Origin: Aquanectria penicillioides
Lineage: Eukaryota > Ascomycota > Sordariomycetes > Hypocreales > Nectriaceae
Length of the DNA stretch: 64,000 nucleotides
NCBI GenBank assembly: GCA_003415625.1
Contig: PYIU01000002.1
Span: 4,526,001-4,590,000 of the forward strand
Direction: 5' to 3'
Position 1 is the first letter of the stretch. The number at the start of each line of letters is the position of its first letter. Of the stretch, positions 11,170 through 22,248 are shown piece by piece. The translations under genes were made by a program, and so were the position numbers. The notes beneath the pieces were generated by a model. The model was not told the origin of the DNA, ran no database searches, and worked only from the letters and a program-made list of their open reading frames with translations.

Positions 11170-14100
11170 TTAAAAGAAGCGGCCCTTCTTCTTGGGCTTC
11201 TTGGATTCGTTGCCCAAGATGTCGTCGAAAGTCGCCCCGCTGGCCGCCGCGCCAGATGAGGTGCCAGGTCGAGCCTCCGTGTTGATTAGCGCAGGCAAAT
11301 TGCCGACCGACTGACTCCTCATGCCCATGAGCGCGGTGCTCGCTGGACGTCCACCGAGGGAGCTGCTTCGCTCTCCGAATGGGCTGGGAGGAGCAAGCGG
11401 AACCGGTTCCAGGCCCAGAGCAATGCTGGATCGCCACGCTTGGTTGGCACGGCTGCCACCGGGAGAGTGTGTTCGAGGACGGAGAGCAACTTGAGGACCG
11501 CCCAGAGGTGGTGATGGAGTGTTCGGGCCGCCCATAGGAGGCGTGTTGCCCATGAAATCCTCCTCTCCAGGGAAGAGACTGCGTGGTGGCTGCAGGGGAG
11601 ACATCGGCGGTTCTGGCAGAGGAGGCGCATCGCCGGGGTGCTCATCCCATTGTTTAGCGGCAAGCCAACAGTGACTGCGGTGGTAGGTTGCCTCAACGCT
11701 GAAAAGAACTGCATCGGTAGAGAGTTCTACTAGGCCACCTCCTCCTGCGACTTCGTACCACATCTTCTTAACCTGTCGATCTCCAATCCAAGGCGGGTTG
11801 CCCATTGGCGGCTGGCAAAGGAAGTATTCAACGCCTTCGGTGAATGTGATTCCAGGAGCGTCAATGACCAAGACGGGCAGTGACTGAATCACCGCGTAGA
11901 GGAATAGCCAGTACCCATATCGTTGATCAGACCAGTCTTGGGACATCTTGCCTCGGGATTCTCGCAACTCAAAGTCCTTGAATGCGTCCAAGAAAGGGAG
12001 TTTGACACTGTTGGTATCGTAGTTGTAGGCCTTGTTGAGAATCAAGATGAGCTCGTGCTCCTTGACGTTCTTGTCGAACTTGGTCTGCTTCTTGAGGGGA
12101 AGTGAGCCGTACGTCTCGAGGACGGACGCCGGGGTAGGAATCTGAGGGGTATCGTAGGGGATAGGGGGGAGAACTGGTGGCTTGGATCGATCGAATTCGG
12201 AAAGAATGTTGCGCAGAGCCGACGAGGTCATCTGCTCTGGGTCCGACGAGATGGCGGGGACCTCGTCCATGATTCGGGAAGTCCGGTTGGTTCGGTCGAC
12301 AAGCAGATCATAGAGTGCACACATATCCGAGTACAGCATCTTCAGGACGAGTCGGTTGAGACCGCTCTCGGAGAACGGGTTCTTCTTGCTACTTGCCTTT
12401 GGTGGCCAGTTGCCGAGACTGGACTTGTAATAGCCGAGGACAAAGTGGCGCATCCTATTAAAGGCATTCCTCCAAATCTTAAAGCGAACATGCCTCAACT
12501 CGGGCACCGAGGTCGAGTTGGCAATACCCGCGAAGAAAGCAGGGAATTCGAATTGTTCTAGGTGGATGTTGATGTTGTGCTGTCGGTTCACGAGATCGAA
12601 ATGGGCCCTCTCGAGGGCCTGGCGAGTTTGTGCAGACACTTGCTGGAAGAGCGGAAGCCGCAAGTCAATGATGGCCGAGTATTTTCCTGCAGCGTGGGCA
12701 AACGCCTCATTGTAGAGGTCGATAGATCGCATTCGCTCGCCCAGAATCAAAGCCTCCAGAGTCTTCTCTCGACTATGGCGGCAGTCAGCAAGGCCCATCT
12801 GGTCGATATAAAAGCTAAAGCTCAGGTCGACTGCGTCGCCATAGGTAGTCCCGTCAATGCTGACAAAGCCAAACTCCTCCAACAAGCCAGCGATCTGGAG
12901 AAATGCATGGAAATTGTTGGGCCTGGCCTTGGTAGCCACGAGGGGCTGACCAGTCAAAAAGGCGAACAAGTTCCGGATCGCGATCAATCTGTCGAGCTCC
13001 GACTGAGAGCCCTGGCCCGGTGCTGCCAATTGCCCCGAGCTAGATGCGGGCGCCGTGGGGAGGTAGAGCCGGAGCTCTCCAGAATCCGGAATGGGCGGGG
13101 AGCTGGGTGGAGAAAATCGAGTCGCATCGTCGACACTGAGACTATCTCGGCCTCCGAAACTTCTGCCTCGACTGCGGCCGGTAGGAGTTTCAAGCTCAGT
13201 TTGGATAAGTTCGTTGAAGATGTAGGAGGAGCTAACTGTAAACTCCTGGACTTTAAAAGAGGGTCCACAGCCGCTAACGCGGGGATAGAGGTAGACAAGA
13301 ACGTTTCCGCTCTCATTCCACAGTTCGGGGACCTGGGGCAAAGTCAGTCAACCTTGCTCTAATTTTAAAGTTTTGGCGGTTCAGCCCACCTTTTCAGCGT
13401 TTTTCAAAAAGGAAGCGTTGTATTCGGCCTTGTTGTCATCCGCCAATACCCAGGTGCTGGGTCCGGCTTGTGAGACATCGACTGAGTTTGAGCGGGATCG
13501 CCCACCGGGGAGCCAGCTGCGACGTAGACGCCCGCGGGAGGGGCTTTGGCTGACTTCGTTGCCCGATGCGGGTTGAGAGTTGAGGGTCATGGATGGGACT
13601 CGAGTATTGCTGTGGCTATTGCGCGCGGAAGGAGATTGGCTCAACGATCCTCGGCGGCCTCTGACTTCTGAAGCAGGAGAGTTGGTACGTGATTTCTGCT
13701 GTCCTAGTACGGGAACTTCACCTGCAAGATGCTGAAGAGAACTGCTTCTTGGTCGAATTCCGGGGTCCTGCTTGCGAAGCCTTCCCACCTTGGACGGGTC
13801 AGTGACCTGATCCGCGGGGGCGATGGTTGGCGACACGTTCAGGTTCGCCCGGTTCGCCTCGGGAGACGGGGGGATTGGAGCCATGATCTGAGGGTTGCTG
13901 GTGGACGTGGAAATGTCGAGGGGCTCGCTTTCATGGGGAGGAAACGTGGGAAGGCTTAGCGGCGAGCCTTGGGGGGACTGTTTGGCGGACTCTGCGGCGA
14001 TCCCAAGAGTGTTCTCGTCGTCGCTCGTCATGCGGATTGTCGGAGGCTCGACGATGCTGGGGGTGGAGGAATTTGGGCTGTCGTCGGTGGGGTGGAGGAT

Positions 14101-14662
14101 TTAGTGAGGGCGGGAGTTACAACAGGCGCAAAAGTCGAGGTTGAGGAAGACGTCTGGGAGGGAGCGGAAACGGGAGGGGGGGAGGAGCAGTGGTGGGCTG
14201 CTTGGGCACGGGAGGCACCGGGTCTGTAGAGGGCAGCATGAGTGAGGGAAGCAGAGAAGACAGGCGATTGCTCCAGATTTTCGATTTTCTCCTCGTTGAC
14301 GAAGGCCGCAGCTGCGGAGGCACTGGCTCTCCGTTGTCTTTGCTGTTACTGCTGCCACTTCTGGCGTGGCCGTTGGCACTGCGGGCCTGGCCCTGCTGCT
14401 GCTGCGTGCGAGGGGCACTGTCGTCGTGTCGCACGGCGTCTCGGGAGCCGGAATTTGAGGTGGGCGTGGTGGTGCCGTGGCCTCGCAGCTGGGCAAGGTC
14501 GATGGTAGACGACTTGGACAACAACTTCTTTCGATCTTTGTTGGGGGTAGTAGAGTTTGTAGAAGCGGCGGAGGAGTCGGGATCGGTGTTGGACCGCAGA
14601 ACTGAAAGAGAAGAGGGCATGATGGATGCCCGGAAGGACTTACTCGACGTCATACTGGGCAT
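11170..14662 (-). CDS. DUF8004-type fungal protein
   Basis: Large fungal protein without known biochemical function. Exons read 14662-14121, about 14077-13390, and 13332-11170, giving about 1130 residues. Intron 2 (13389-13333) has GTGGGC, a GACTGAC branch and CCCCAG. Intron 1 starts at GTAACT (14120) and ends either at 14078 (43 nt) or 14057 (64 nt); both keep the frame. The N-terminal 400 residues are low-complexity, Ser/Pro/Arg-rich and probably disordered. The central part is folded (ELWNESGNVLVYLYP, NFHAFLQIAGLLEEFGFVSI, YGDAVDLSFSFYIDQMGL) and matches my memory of DUF8004. The C-terminal 200 residues are again Pro/Ser-rich and end in a basic SKKPKKKGRFF. A GTAAGT just after the start could be a 42-nt in-frame intron, so the first 20 residues are uncertain. 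Confidence 0.82.
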
Positions 14663-17600
14663 TATGACCGTCCAGCAACACCGGCATCCAGCGTTGCATG
14701 CAGGAGAAAAATGCTAAGAATGGAAGCCCTGGGTGGCGAGGCAAAAAACGAAGCAGGCAACGCAGGCGCAATGCGAGGCGGGTCGAGGCCGAGATAATAT
14801 GTATGTCTGGAGACTGTAGCCTGTGGCTGCGTGTCAGATCTAGACGGGACTTCCCTGCGCTTCCTTCGCCCTGTGAATCCGCAAAACCGTACCAAGCTAC
14901 GGATGGAGCTGAGCGAAGCTGGGCCCTGGCCTAGCCGAGCGGGGGTTTTGGGGCTCAGTGCTTTTCAGTGGGCTTGGCTTGGCTTGGTGACAGAATAAGA
15001 TGTACTTTGGGGGTCCCTGGTTCAATGGGCGGGACGCCGTCTCTGGATCAACGGCTCGGGGGCTCGGGAGGAAGTGGGGACGCGATGACGTTGGCTGAAA
15101 TGGATGAAGTTTTTTTTTTTTCTTCTTAACACACTCACTCTTCTTGCTGAGTACGGTATAGGGCCCTAGGACAACGAGGCTTAGAACGTGGACAAGAGGA
15201 GCTAACACAAGCAGTTCGTTGGGGAAGGATGAAGTAGATATACAATTAGAGCGGCAAAAAAAAAAAAAAATATGGGCAAAAAAAAACCCAAACCAGGGCC
15301 CGGAGCCAGGCCAGCAGGAGCAGGATGCAGTCGGCAGGGAGAATAACGGGGTCAATACAAGGACGAGACTGTGTGTGAGACTGTGTGAGTGCGCGAGCGA
15401 GGTGTGTGGCTACTCCGTGTGGGTACGCCGTGGTGGGCTGCTTCGTGATGAGGCCGGATGTCTCGTCCGGCAGGGCTTCTGGGGCTCGGGCTCGTGCGTA
15501 CTGGGCGGCTTCCTGCTCGTGTTTGGTCATGTTGTGTCGCAGGTAGCTGCGTGGGATTGGGATTTTGGGATTTAGGAGGGGGCGGCGCCAGTTCCAGGGC
15601 ACCCAGGGGGGCGGGTCTAGGACTGTCCTACCTGGGTTAGGAGTCCAATGTGGTGGATCAATGTGAAATAGTGTCGAGCAAGCCCGTGGTTGGAAAGAGT
15701 TTGAGGAGATGAGATGAGATGAGAGGGAGATGGGGGACGAGGGTTGAGGAGAGCCAGAGCCAGCATCGGCCGAGAACTGAGGCCTTCTATTGATGTAATT
15801 TGGCGGATGACTAGAGTACATGGACGCTGGCCCTGTTCCAGATGTCACCCCCAGGTTGTTGTTAGCTTGTCTCCATTTGCTAGCTCGCACTGGCTGGTTG
15901 GTTCGCTCTCAGAGCAAATGTACTGCATCCCGTTTCTATCCTCGTCCCTCTCTTCCTCAGTTCCCGGGCTGGCTGATGGCGAAGCACGAGGACACACGAG
16001 GTTGAGAAGAGCCCTCCCCAGCACAGTCAGATGCGTCGTCTTGCTGCTCAGCCCAAAAAAAGACCTCCTTCCCCAGAATGACCCCCTACGGGCCTGCATA
16101 CAAAGGATCATCCGTACATACAGCACGTCACTCGGGCGAGTAATGCTCGCATCTCGTTGGTGGTGGTGGGCTTATTATTGGGATCGATGGCCCTTTGGCT
16201 TGGCCATTTGCCTCTAGGCTGGCTGGATTCACTGGCTCAGGGGACGACGAGAACATGGGGCATAAAACCATAAACCAACACTCCTAGCTTTTTCTCCCAC
16301 ACCATTGAATCAGCAGAACGAGTTTAGACACTTGAAGCGCTGTTCTTCCTGCTCTCTCATCAATGCCTCAATGCACCACTGGCCGGACCAGGTCCCTGTC
16401 AGACCCGAAGGGCATTCCCTGGGTTTAGGTAATGCCTGGGAGCTCTCCGACAGGCGACAGGGGCCAAGGTGCCAGCCTGCCATACAAGGCCCCGTCACAG
16501 AATTGCACTGGAAGATGGAAAGCCTGGAAGGCCCGCTAGAACAGCGACCAGGGGGTGTGATGACGGACTGGCCGGGACGGTGAGGGCGCCAGTGATAGTA
16601 CGTACCGTGGGATTGAGCTTGGGCGTGTGTTCTTTCTTGTGTGCTTGTGAGTCTGTGTTTTTTTCCCTAATGAGAGCGAGACCCTTCCCGGTGCTAACGC
16701 AGATGCAATCAACCATGGCGATGGCGACTGCTGCAGGAGATTGACCATTCAACATTTGACATTGAAAATGACACATGACAACACGATAGGAGGCGGGAGT
16801 TCCACCTTGGCCACACGGACGGAAAGCGAGGAGCCGAATCCGGGAGTGATGTTCGCACGTACGCAGCAACTCGTACACTCTCTGTCCGAAACGAACCCCC
16901 CGGGGCCCCTAGCCACGATCATCTGAAGTACATGGTTAGGGTACGGAGTACTTGGAGGATACACTTGAGGCGAATACATTGCACTCGGGGTTGTTCTGGT
17001 TGGATGAGGTGCTACCGTGTAGTTCTGGCGTTTGAGGTTGGATGCTACCGAGAGTTGGTGACAAGCCATTACAAGTCCAGCCCAGTCTCGGCACTGGAGA
17101 TAGTTTGCTGCTCAGTGGCCTAACCCAACGACAACTCGTTTCCCCAGCCCAAAGGGAGCTTGGTGCAGCTGCCCATCACTAGCGGCACGTCCAACACAGT
17201 GGAGGGGGCACAAAGCTAGTCAGTCCTCTGGCCGTAGCATCAGCCCAGGACCACCCACAGCCAACCGACAACCCCACGGTGCGCCGTCATGTTGCGTTGT
17301 CCGCCGCTGCTCCCCCGCCGCTGGGCCATCGTTTCGGGGCTCTTGTCTGGCCTCCGATTCCGAGGCATTCCACCACAAGCAACATAGTAGCGTCCTTCTC
17401 GGGGCCTTGCAACTTACCGGCCGGTAGGCAGGGCGATGAGACTCTCTAAAAACGCTCAGGTGTGAGATGCAAGACCCCTACAGTCACGCGCAGCCTAGTC
17501 GGTCGCAGCCAGGTTGACCCAACACCAACCAGCACCGTTCCTCGCGTCGTTCATTCAGACTCCCAGTCACGCTCTGCCGCTGCATCGCACCATTCCTACA

Positions 17601-19850
17601 TCCAGTCCCGCACTCGAGACCACTTTTCGTGCAGGTCATCGAGCTTCCAACTCGGCCTCTGGATATGCTCACCCAGAGGCCGCACGCTGTCCCATATCAT
17701 CAGCTCGTGCATGACTGCCCGTTCTGGTTCTGGTTCTAGTTCTTTCTCTGGTTCGTATTAGCTGCCTACCTACCTAGGTCTTGGCCGCGCACTGTGCAGC
17801 AACGCCGGCACCGCCATGCCGTTGTACCACGCGTCTGGATCCTCGTCGTCGTCACTCCGAGTCGCAGTCAAGCGGATGGGTCTCTGGTTGGCCAGCGCTC
17901 AACACCAACCTGCCAACCTTGGTAGGCAAATCCGGCAGGAACATGGCTGAGCCCATATCTCGATCCGTAAACACCGCAAACCCTCCACAATGCAAACGCC
18001 CGTCATCGCAATCGTCAGCAGCAGCATCATCATCATCATCCCTCTTAATCATCAGCAACATCATCAGCCTCAATAGCGGTAACCAAGATCCGCAGCCCCA
18101 TCAGCAAATGGAGCCCCACGCCGCACCACCCTTTCTCGGAGACTTTTGCCTCCCGAATGGCCGCGCCCGTGACTCGTAGTGCAATGCCTCCGTCGTAAGA
18201 TCAGCAAACCTGCCAACCACTTAGGTACTTATGATCATTGTCCGCGTAGGTCTCATACAGAGGAGTAGTTCGTTGCGCTTTGGGGAATACGATCATTGGC
18301 CGTCTCTTCGTCATCGTCACGGCGTAACCGTGGTAGCACGCCACATACATCCGCTCGGAAGAAGTACTTCGGATGTATTTCGTCGTTGTATTAGACATCG
18401 TATAGCCGACCAAATGCCTGCCACTCAATCATGGCATCTAAATTGGAGCTTTGTACTTCGTACATCTGTAGGTAATTTTCTCAAGGCCGTGCACCGCCAA
18501 TTTTGGCGGCATGGCGCCGAGAACCGAGAAGCAGAAAGTCAAGGAAAAAGAAAAGAAGGAGACAAAAGGGACAAAAGGGACAAAATTGAGGTGGAAGGAG
18601 GCGTCGATGAATGCACTCTTCCGTTCTTCCCGCTCCTGTTATTGGTTTGTATTTTACCCCTGAAGCCACCCTCTGCACTTCTTTCAAGTGAGGCTTCAGT
18701 TATGATCATCATAGTCCCTGGGAGCAATACTAGCCCTGTGCAGTGGGCAAATAGTCAGTGAATTAATAAAATAATAAAAAAACAGCCTGGCCAGGTAAGC
18801 TGGCCCTAGGCTAACCTGGGGGCGCCTCATCCTTTCGCCTCTCGGCTATTCTTGGTACACTGCTCTAAACGGGACCCAACTCCCGTCATAGACCCGCTCC
18901 AGATCTACGCTTGCATCATAATGCTCCAAGACCCTTGCTTAGGACTGCTCCGTTGGGGAGGGGGTTAGGGGGGCTGAGCCGGAGCTGAAATGGGCCATGC
19001 ACATCACTTACTTATTGGTGACTTGCGACTAGTGTTCTTTCTGGGCTCTCCAAGTCCTTGGGCCAGGGCCCATACCCCCGTGGTTCGACGAGAAGGGCAC
19101 GAAGGAGCCTATCCCCAACACAGGCTGCTCGATGTTGAATGCCTGCACAGTACTCATTGATATTGAGGACTCCAGAACGTCGTCGCACCACCAAGCGAGC
19201 CCTGCTACCCAACAAGGTTGCACTCCATCCATTTCTAGACACGCTGTTTGGCCCTTCCCCTGATTTGCCCTCCTGTTCCTCCTCCTCCGACTTGGTCCCG
19301 TTCCTGTCCCTGAAACGTGGGCCGTGCTGATTCCACACAGTGCCATCAGTCCCAGATCTCTGGATCCCGCCGCTTGTCGCACTTACGCTTATGCCTTAAC
19401 GCCCCGCGACATGTTCCCCAGAAGCCAATCCATGAGTCAAATTCCAGTGTTGGCTTCAAGGGAGAATCCAAAACGCGGATATTTTTGGAACAGATATTCC
19501 ATGTGTAAGCGTAGCTCGTATGCCGTGTAGCAATTAAATCGGGCGGATAATCTTGTCCCGTTCCGTCCTGTTGGGACCACCCTCCATTCCGTGACCATGT
19601 CTTCTGGAACATGCTGCGACGTGCATAGGCTGATGCATTTCATCACGTGACCACCCAATTTCTGCTGTCTATTTCCAGGTTCACCGAAGATGGTGCGAAA
19701 CCTGACGCTTGATTGGCCAGCCCATCATAGATGGCCCACTTAAACGGTCTGGTCCAATGAATGGTGAGCTTTTGCGGGAGGAGCTGGAAGGCACGAAGAA
19801 AGAGGGTGATGGTAGGGGACTAAACTTCCATTCCGCCTCGGAATTATCGT
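14663..19850. other. Intergenic, no supported gene
   Basis: This 5.2-kb spacer lies between divergent transcription units. Frames around 15246-15890 (minus) and 18231-18761 (plus) are open but low-complexity, without domain or splice support. The region holds poly-T near 15110, poly-A near 15256, a GAGAT repeat near 15706-15724 and an ATC repeat near 18026-18041. Motifs such as TACGGAGTA recur here (near 16942) and at 2835 and 57850. Confidence 0.55.
19831..19843. promoter_or_regulatory. Palindrome TTCCG-N3-CGGAA upstream of first zinc-cluster gene
   Basis: TTCCG CCT CGGAA is a perfect inverted repeat with a 3-base spacer, seven bases before the ATG at 19851. Paired CGG half-sites are what Zn2Cys6 dimers usually bind. 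That it is a real operator, for instance for autoregulation, is inference. If translation starts further in, the site lies in the leader. Confidence 0.35.
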
Positions 19851-21663
19851 ATGCTCGCGTTCAAGCGCAACGTCAGCCAAAGCATGGCTTTGATCAACAT
19901 GTTCGAGACACCGGCGACCACCGCCACCTCCGTGGATGATGACCTGGCGAAATGGATCGATCTTGAAGAGCTCTGCCAGGACCCGTTATCAGATGGAACG
20001 GGGAGAGATGTTGCGCCACTGGGCAACTCCAGCATCTCCCAATCAGTTAGCGCGACGCAACCTCAATCCGGGGAAATTATCCAACAGATTGAACTACCAG
20101 ATAAGGTTATCAAGCCAAGGCCCAAGTCCAAGGGGCTGTCTCTATCTCGAGACATGGGCCTCCCGGAGTATTCCGTCCTCTGTTTTCCTTCCAATCCATC
20201 CCACCCCTCTGGAATAAAGAAGAAGAGGAGGGATTTCGACGAAAAGAGGCGCTTAGAAGTTGCCCAAGTGCGTAGGACTGGGGCATGCTTCCGATGCAAG
20301 ATGCGAAGAATCTCGGTACGTCGTTTGCCTTAGCATCCTCTCCTCTGAGACCGAGTCTCGCATGGGTTACGGGCTGACAATCATGGACATAAGCAGTGTG
20401 GTGTTGGAGAGCCTTGCAGAGCATGTGAAAGGGCTGCGGGCTCCCTTGGAGCTCAGCTCTGCATCCGTGAAAAGTTGACGAAGATGAGGTTCAGTTCTGG
20501 CGGTGAGTATTACACCTTCGACCTGAAACGCCGCATCTGACCGTCTAGATCTTCACTACATCGACTACACTGTCCGACTCCTAGATCAGGAACTCATTGC
20601 AGGAACTACCCATCTTGGACCACCGCGTCAGGTCGCTATCTCCATGGACTATCCCGATAACCCGGTGCTCCACGTCGAGGTGCAAGACTACTTCGGCAAT
20701 GAAACGCCACCATGGATGTGTTGCTGGGTAGTGATGAATCAAGTTGGTGGTCAAATCGAGTTCTACCGAGAAGAAAGTGCCCGATACGCTCTCCCGCAAC
20801 TACTTCCTGCTAAAGATCTAGTCGAATGGGTAGAAAAGATTGTGAGACATCAAGACGCTCGCAACATTGGGTTTCAACAGGCTGTGGATTCGTTCATTAT
20901 GAAATACAGCAAATCCACCACTTCACTTCCTATGGTATGAATTTCACGTATACTCATCATGGACATGACTGATGGTACCAGCAAAATTTGGTTCAAAAAG
21001 TTCACGAGCTCAACTGTTTGACCAAAATCCGACTGGGGCTGGTCTTATGCGTGGACGAGAATGGAAGGACGACGCCACCATCATGTGCCCTACACACTCA
21101 ATTCGGTCAAATTTCCAAGGCCGCCTCGCAACCCATCGAAAAATACGTGCTCGGAGAATTAGAAAAACTGGTTTTCAGTACCTCCGGGATCGGGCCGTCG
21201 AACGCAATAGCCCTGTGGGCTAGTTTGTGGTGCTTGATTCTCATGTACCGCAAGCTGGTCCGGTCTTATATCGCCTTTCAGCAATTTCCGTGCCACGTGC
21301 CCAAAGATTATAGCGGCTTTCCGGAATGCAAATTGGAGACAGGCACGCACTTCTACCACTACTTGGTCTCGATATACGCCGCCCTCTTCCGCGCTACCAG
21401 CCCGCTTTATGCAGACCTCCGAGTGGCGACCACTCGGAGGCTGCTGAATGACGATGAAGACTTGGTGCGAGCTTTTCTAAATCTACGCACAGAGAGCTTC
21501 TATTTCCGTGAGTCTAATCCAAGACAACACCTTGGGGATCCCCACTCACCCGCCGCCAGAACGAGAGTCGCCTTGGATGACGGCGCCTGAAGATCAGCTG
21601 CTTCGACGAATGATTCTTGACCGTGAGGCAGAGTTACAACCCAAAACTCTGCAAAGCAAGTAA
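19851..21663 (+). CDS. Zn2Cys6-like zinc-cluster regulator, copy 1
   Basis: Probable nuclear DNA-binding protein. Exons are 19851-20315, 20397-20502, 20549-20934, 20982-21507 and 21560-21663, giving 528 residues, with every junction in phase. The cysteine cluster is split by intron 1: CFRCKMRRIS before it and CGVGEPCRACERA after it. Spacing is C-x2-C-x6-C-x5-C-x2-C-x11-C, so the last gap is longer than the usual 6-8. A basic stretch (GIKKKRRDFDEKRRLEVAQV) precedes the cluster. The C-terminal half is alpha-helical in character, with KVHELNCLTKIRLG and WASLWCLILMYRKL, both echoed in the neighbouring gene. It lacks the classical fungal-specific TF middle homology domain as far as I can see. Starts at 19884 or 19899 are also possible. 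Target genes are unknown; neighbours suggest only a tandem duplication. Confidence 0.85.
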
Positions 21664-22248
21664 CCTAAGCCGTCGTCATCCCCGTCGAGATGGCGTCCTC
21701 TCAGAAACCACCGCGTTTTGCCAGCCGGGTCCACCCCTGACCACTTTCCCGGGATTCTCAGCCCCAGCGGCAATCTAGACAAGCGAGTTTCACCAACAAT
21801 GGCCTAGAGAAACATTTTCTCACCGTGGACCTTCCTTTTCGGCCACTTTCAGCACTTCTTCTTCTTCCTCATACAGCGACGGTTGCCGTCACATGACACT
21901 TCTCGTGATCTCCAGCAGAGAAATGTCAAAATCGGTGGAAGAAGGGGTCATGATTGGCCGTAATTAGTGGGTCCCATGCGGGACTGGCCAATCAAGGCCC
22001 TGGCACTCACCGAGAATGCACATCCTAAGGATGGTGTAAGTGATCGAGTCCACAAGAGCCTCCATGGAACGCCAAATTATAACTCTCTGGTACCAGGACT
22101 CGTCTCTGAATCGCTCAAATCTCACACAAGCATCTGGCACATTGGGAATTTTCACCTTATCGCCATCTGACAAGAGCTGCGTGCTTCAATTCGTCCAAGT
22201 TGTTAGCCAAGGTTCCACCAGATCCCCGTGACTTACACGGATATCAAC
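21664..22248. other. Intergenic between the two zinc-cluster paralogs
   Basis: A 585-bp spacer that must hold the end of copy 1 and the promoter of copy 2. It contains CGGTTGCCG at 21880-21888, directly followed by CACATG. Otherwise nothing recognised. Confidence 0.6.
21880..21888. promoter_or_regulatory. CGG-N3-CCG element in promoter of zinc-cluster copy 2
   Basis: CGG TTG CCG is an inverted pair of half-sites of the kind zinc-cluster dimers bind. It lies about 360 bp before the ATG of copy 2. Function is inferred from the motif alone, and a nine-base site with three free bases can occur by chance. Confidence 0.25.

Noticed and set aside
12562..13362. Plus-strand open frame of 266 codons
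   Set aside because: Antisense shadow of the DUF8004-like gene.
15246..15890. Minus-strand open frame of 214 codons upstream of the DUF8004 gene
   Set aside because: It ends in poly-Phe from a poly-A run and shows no domain; probably leader or promoter sequence.
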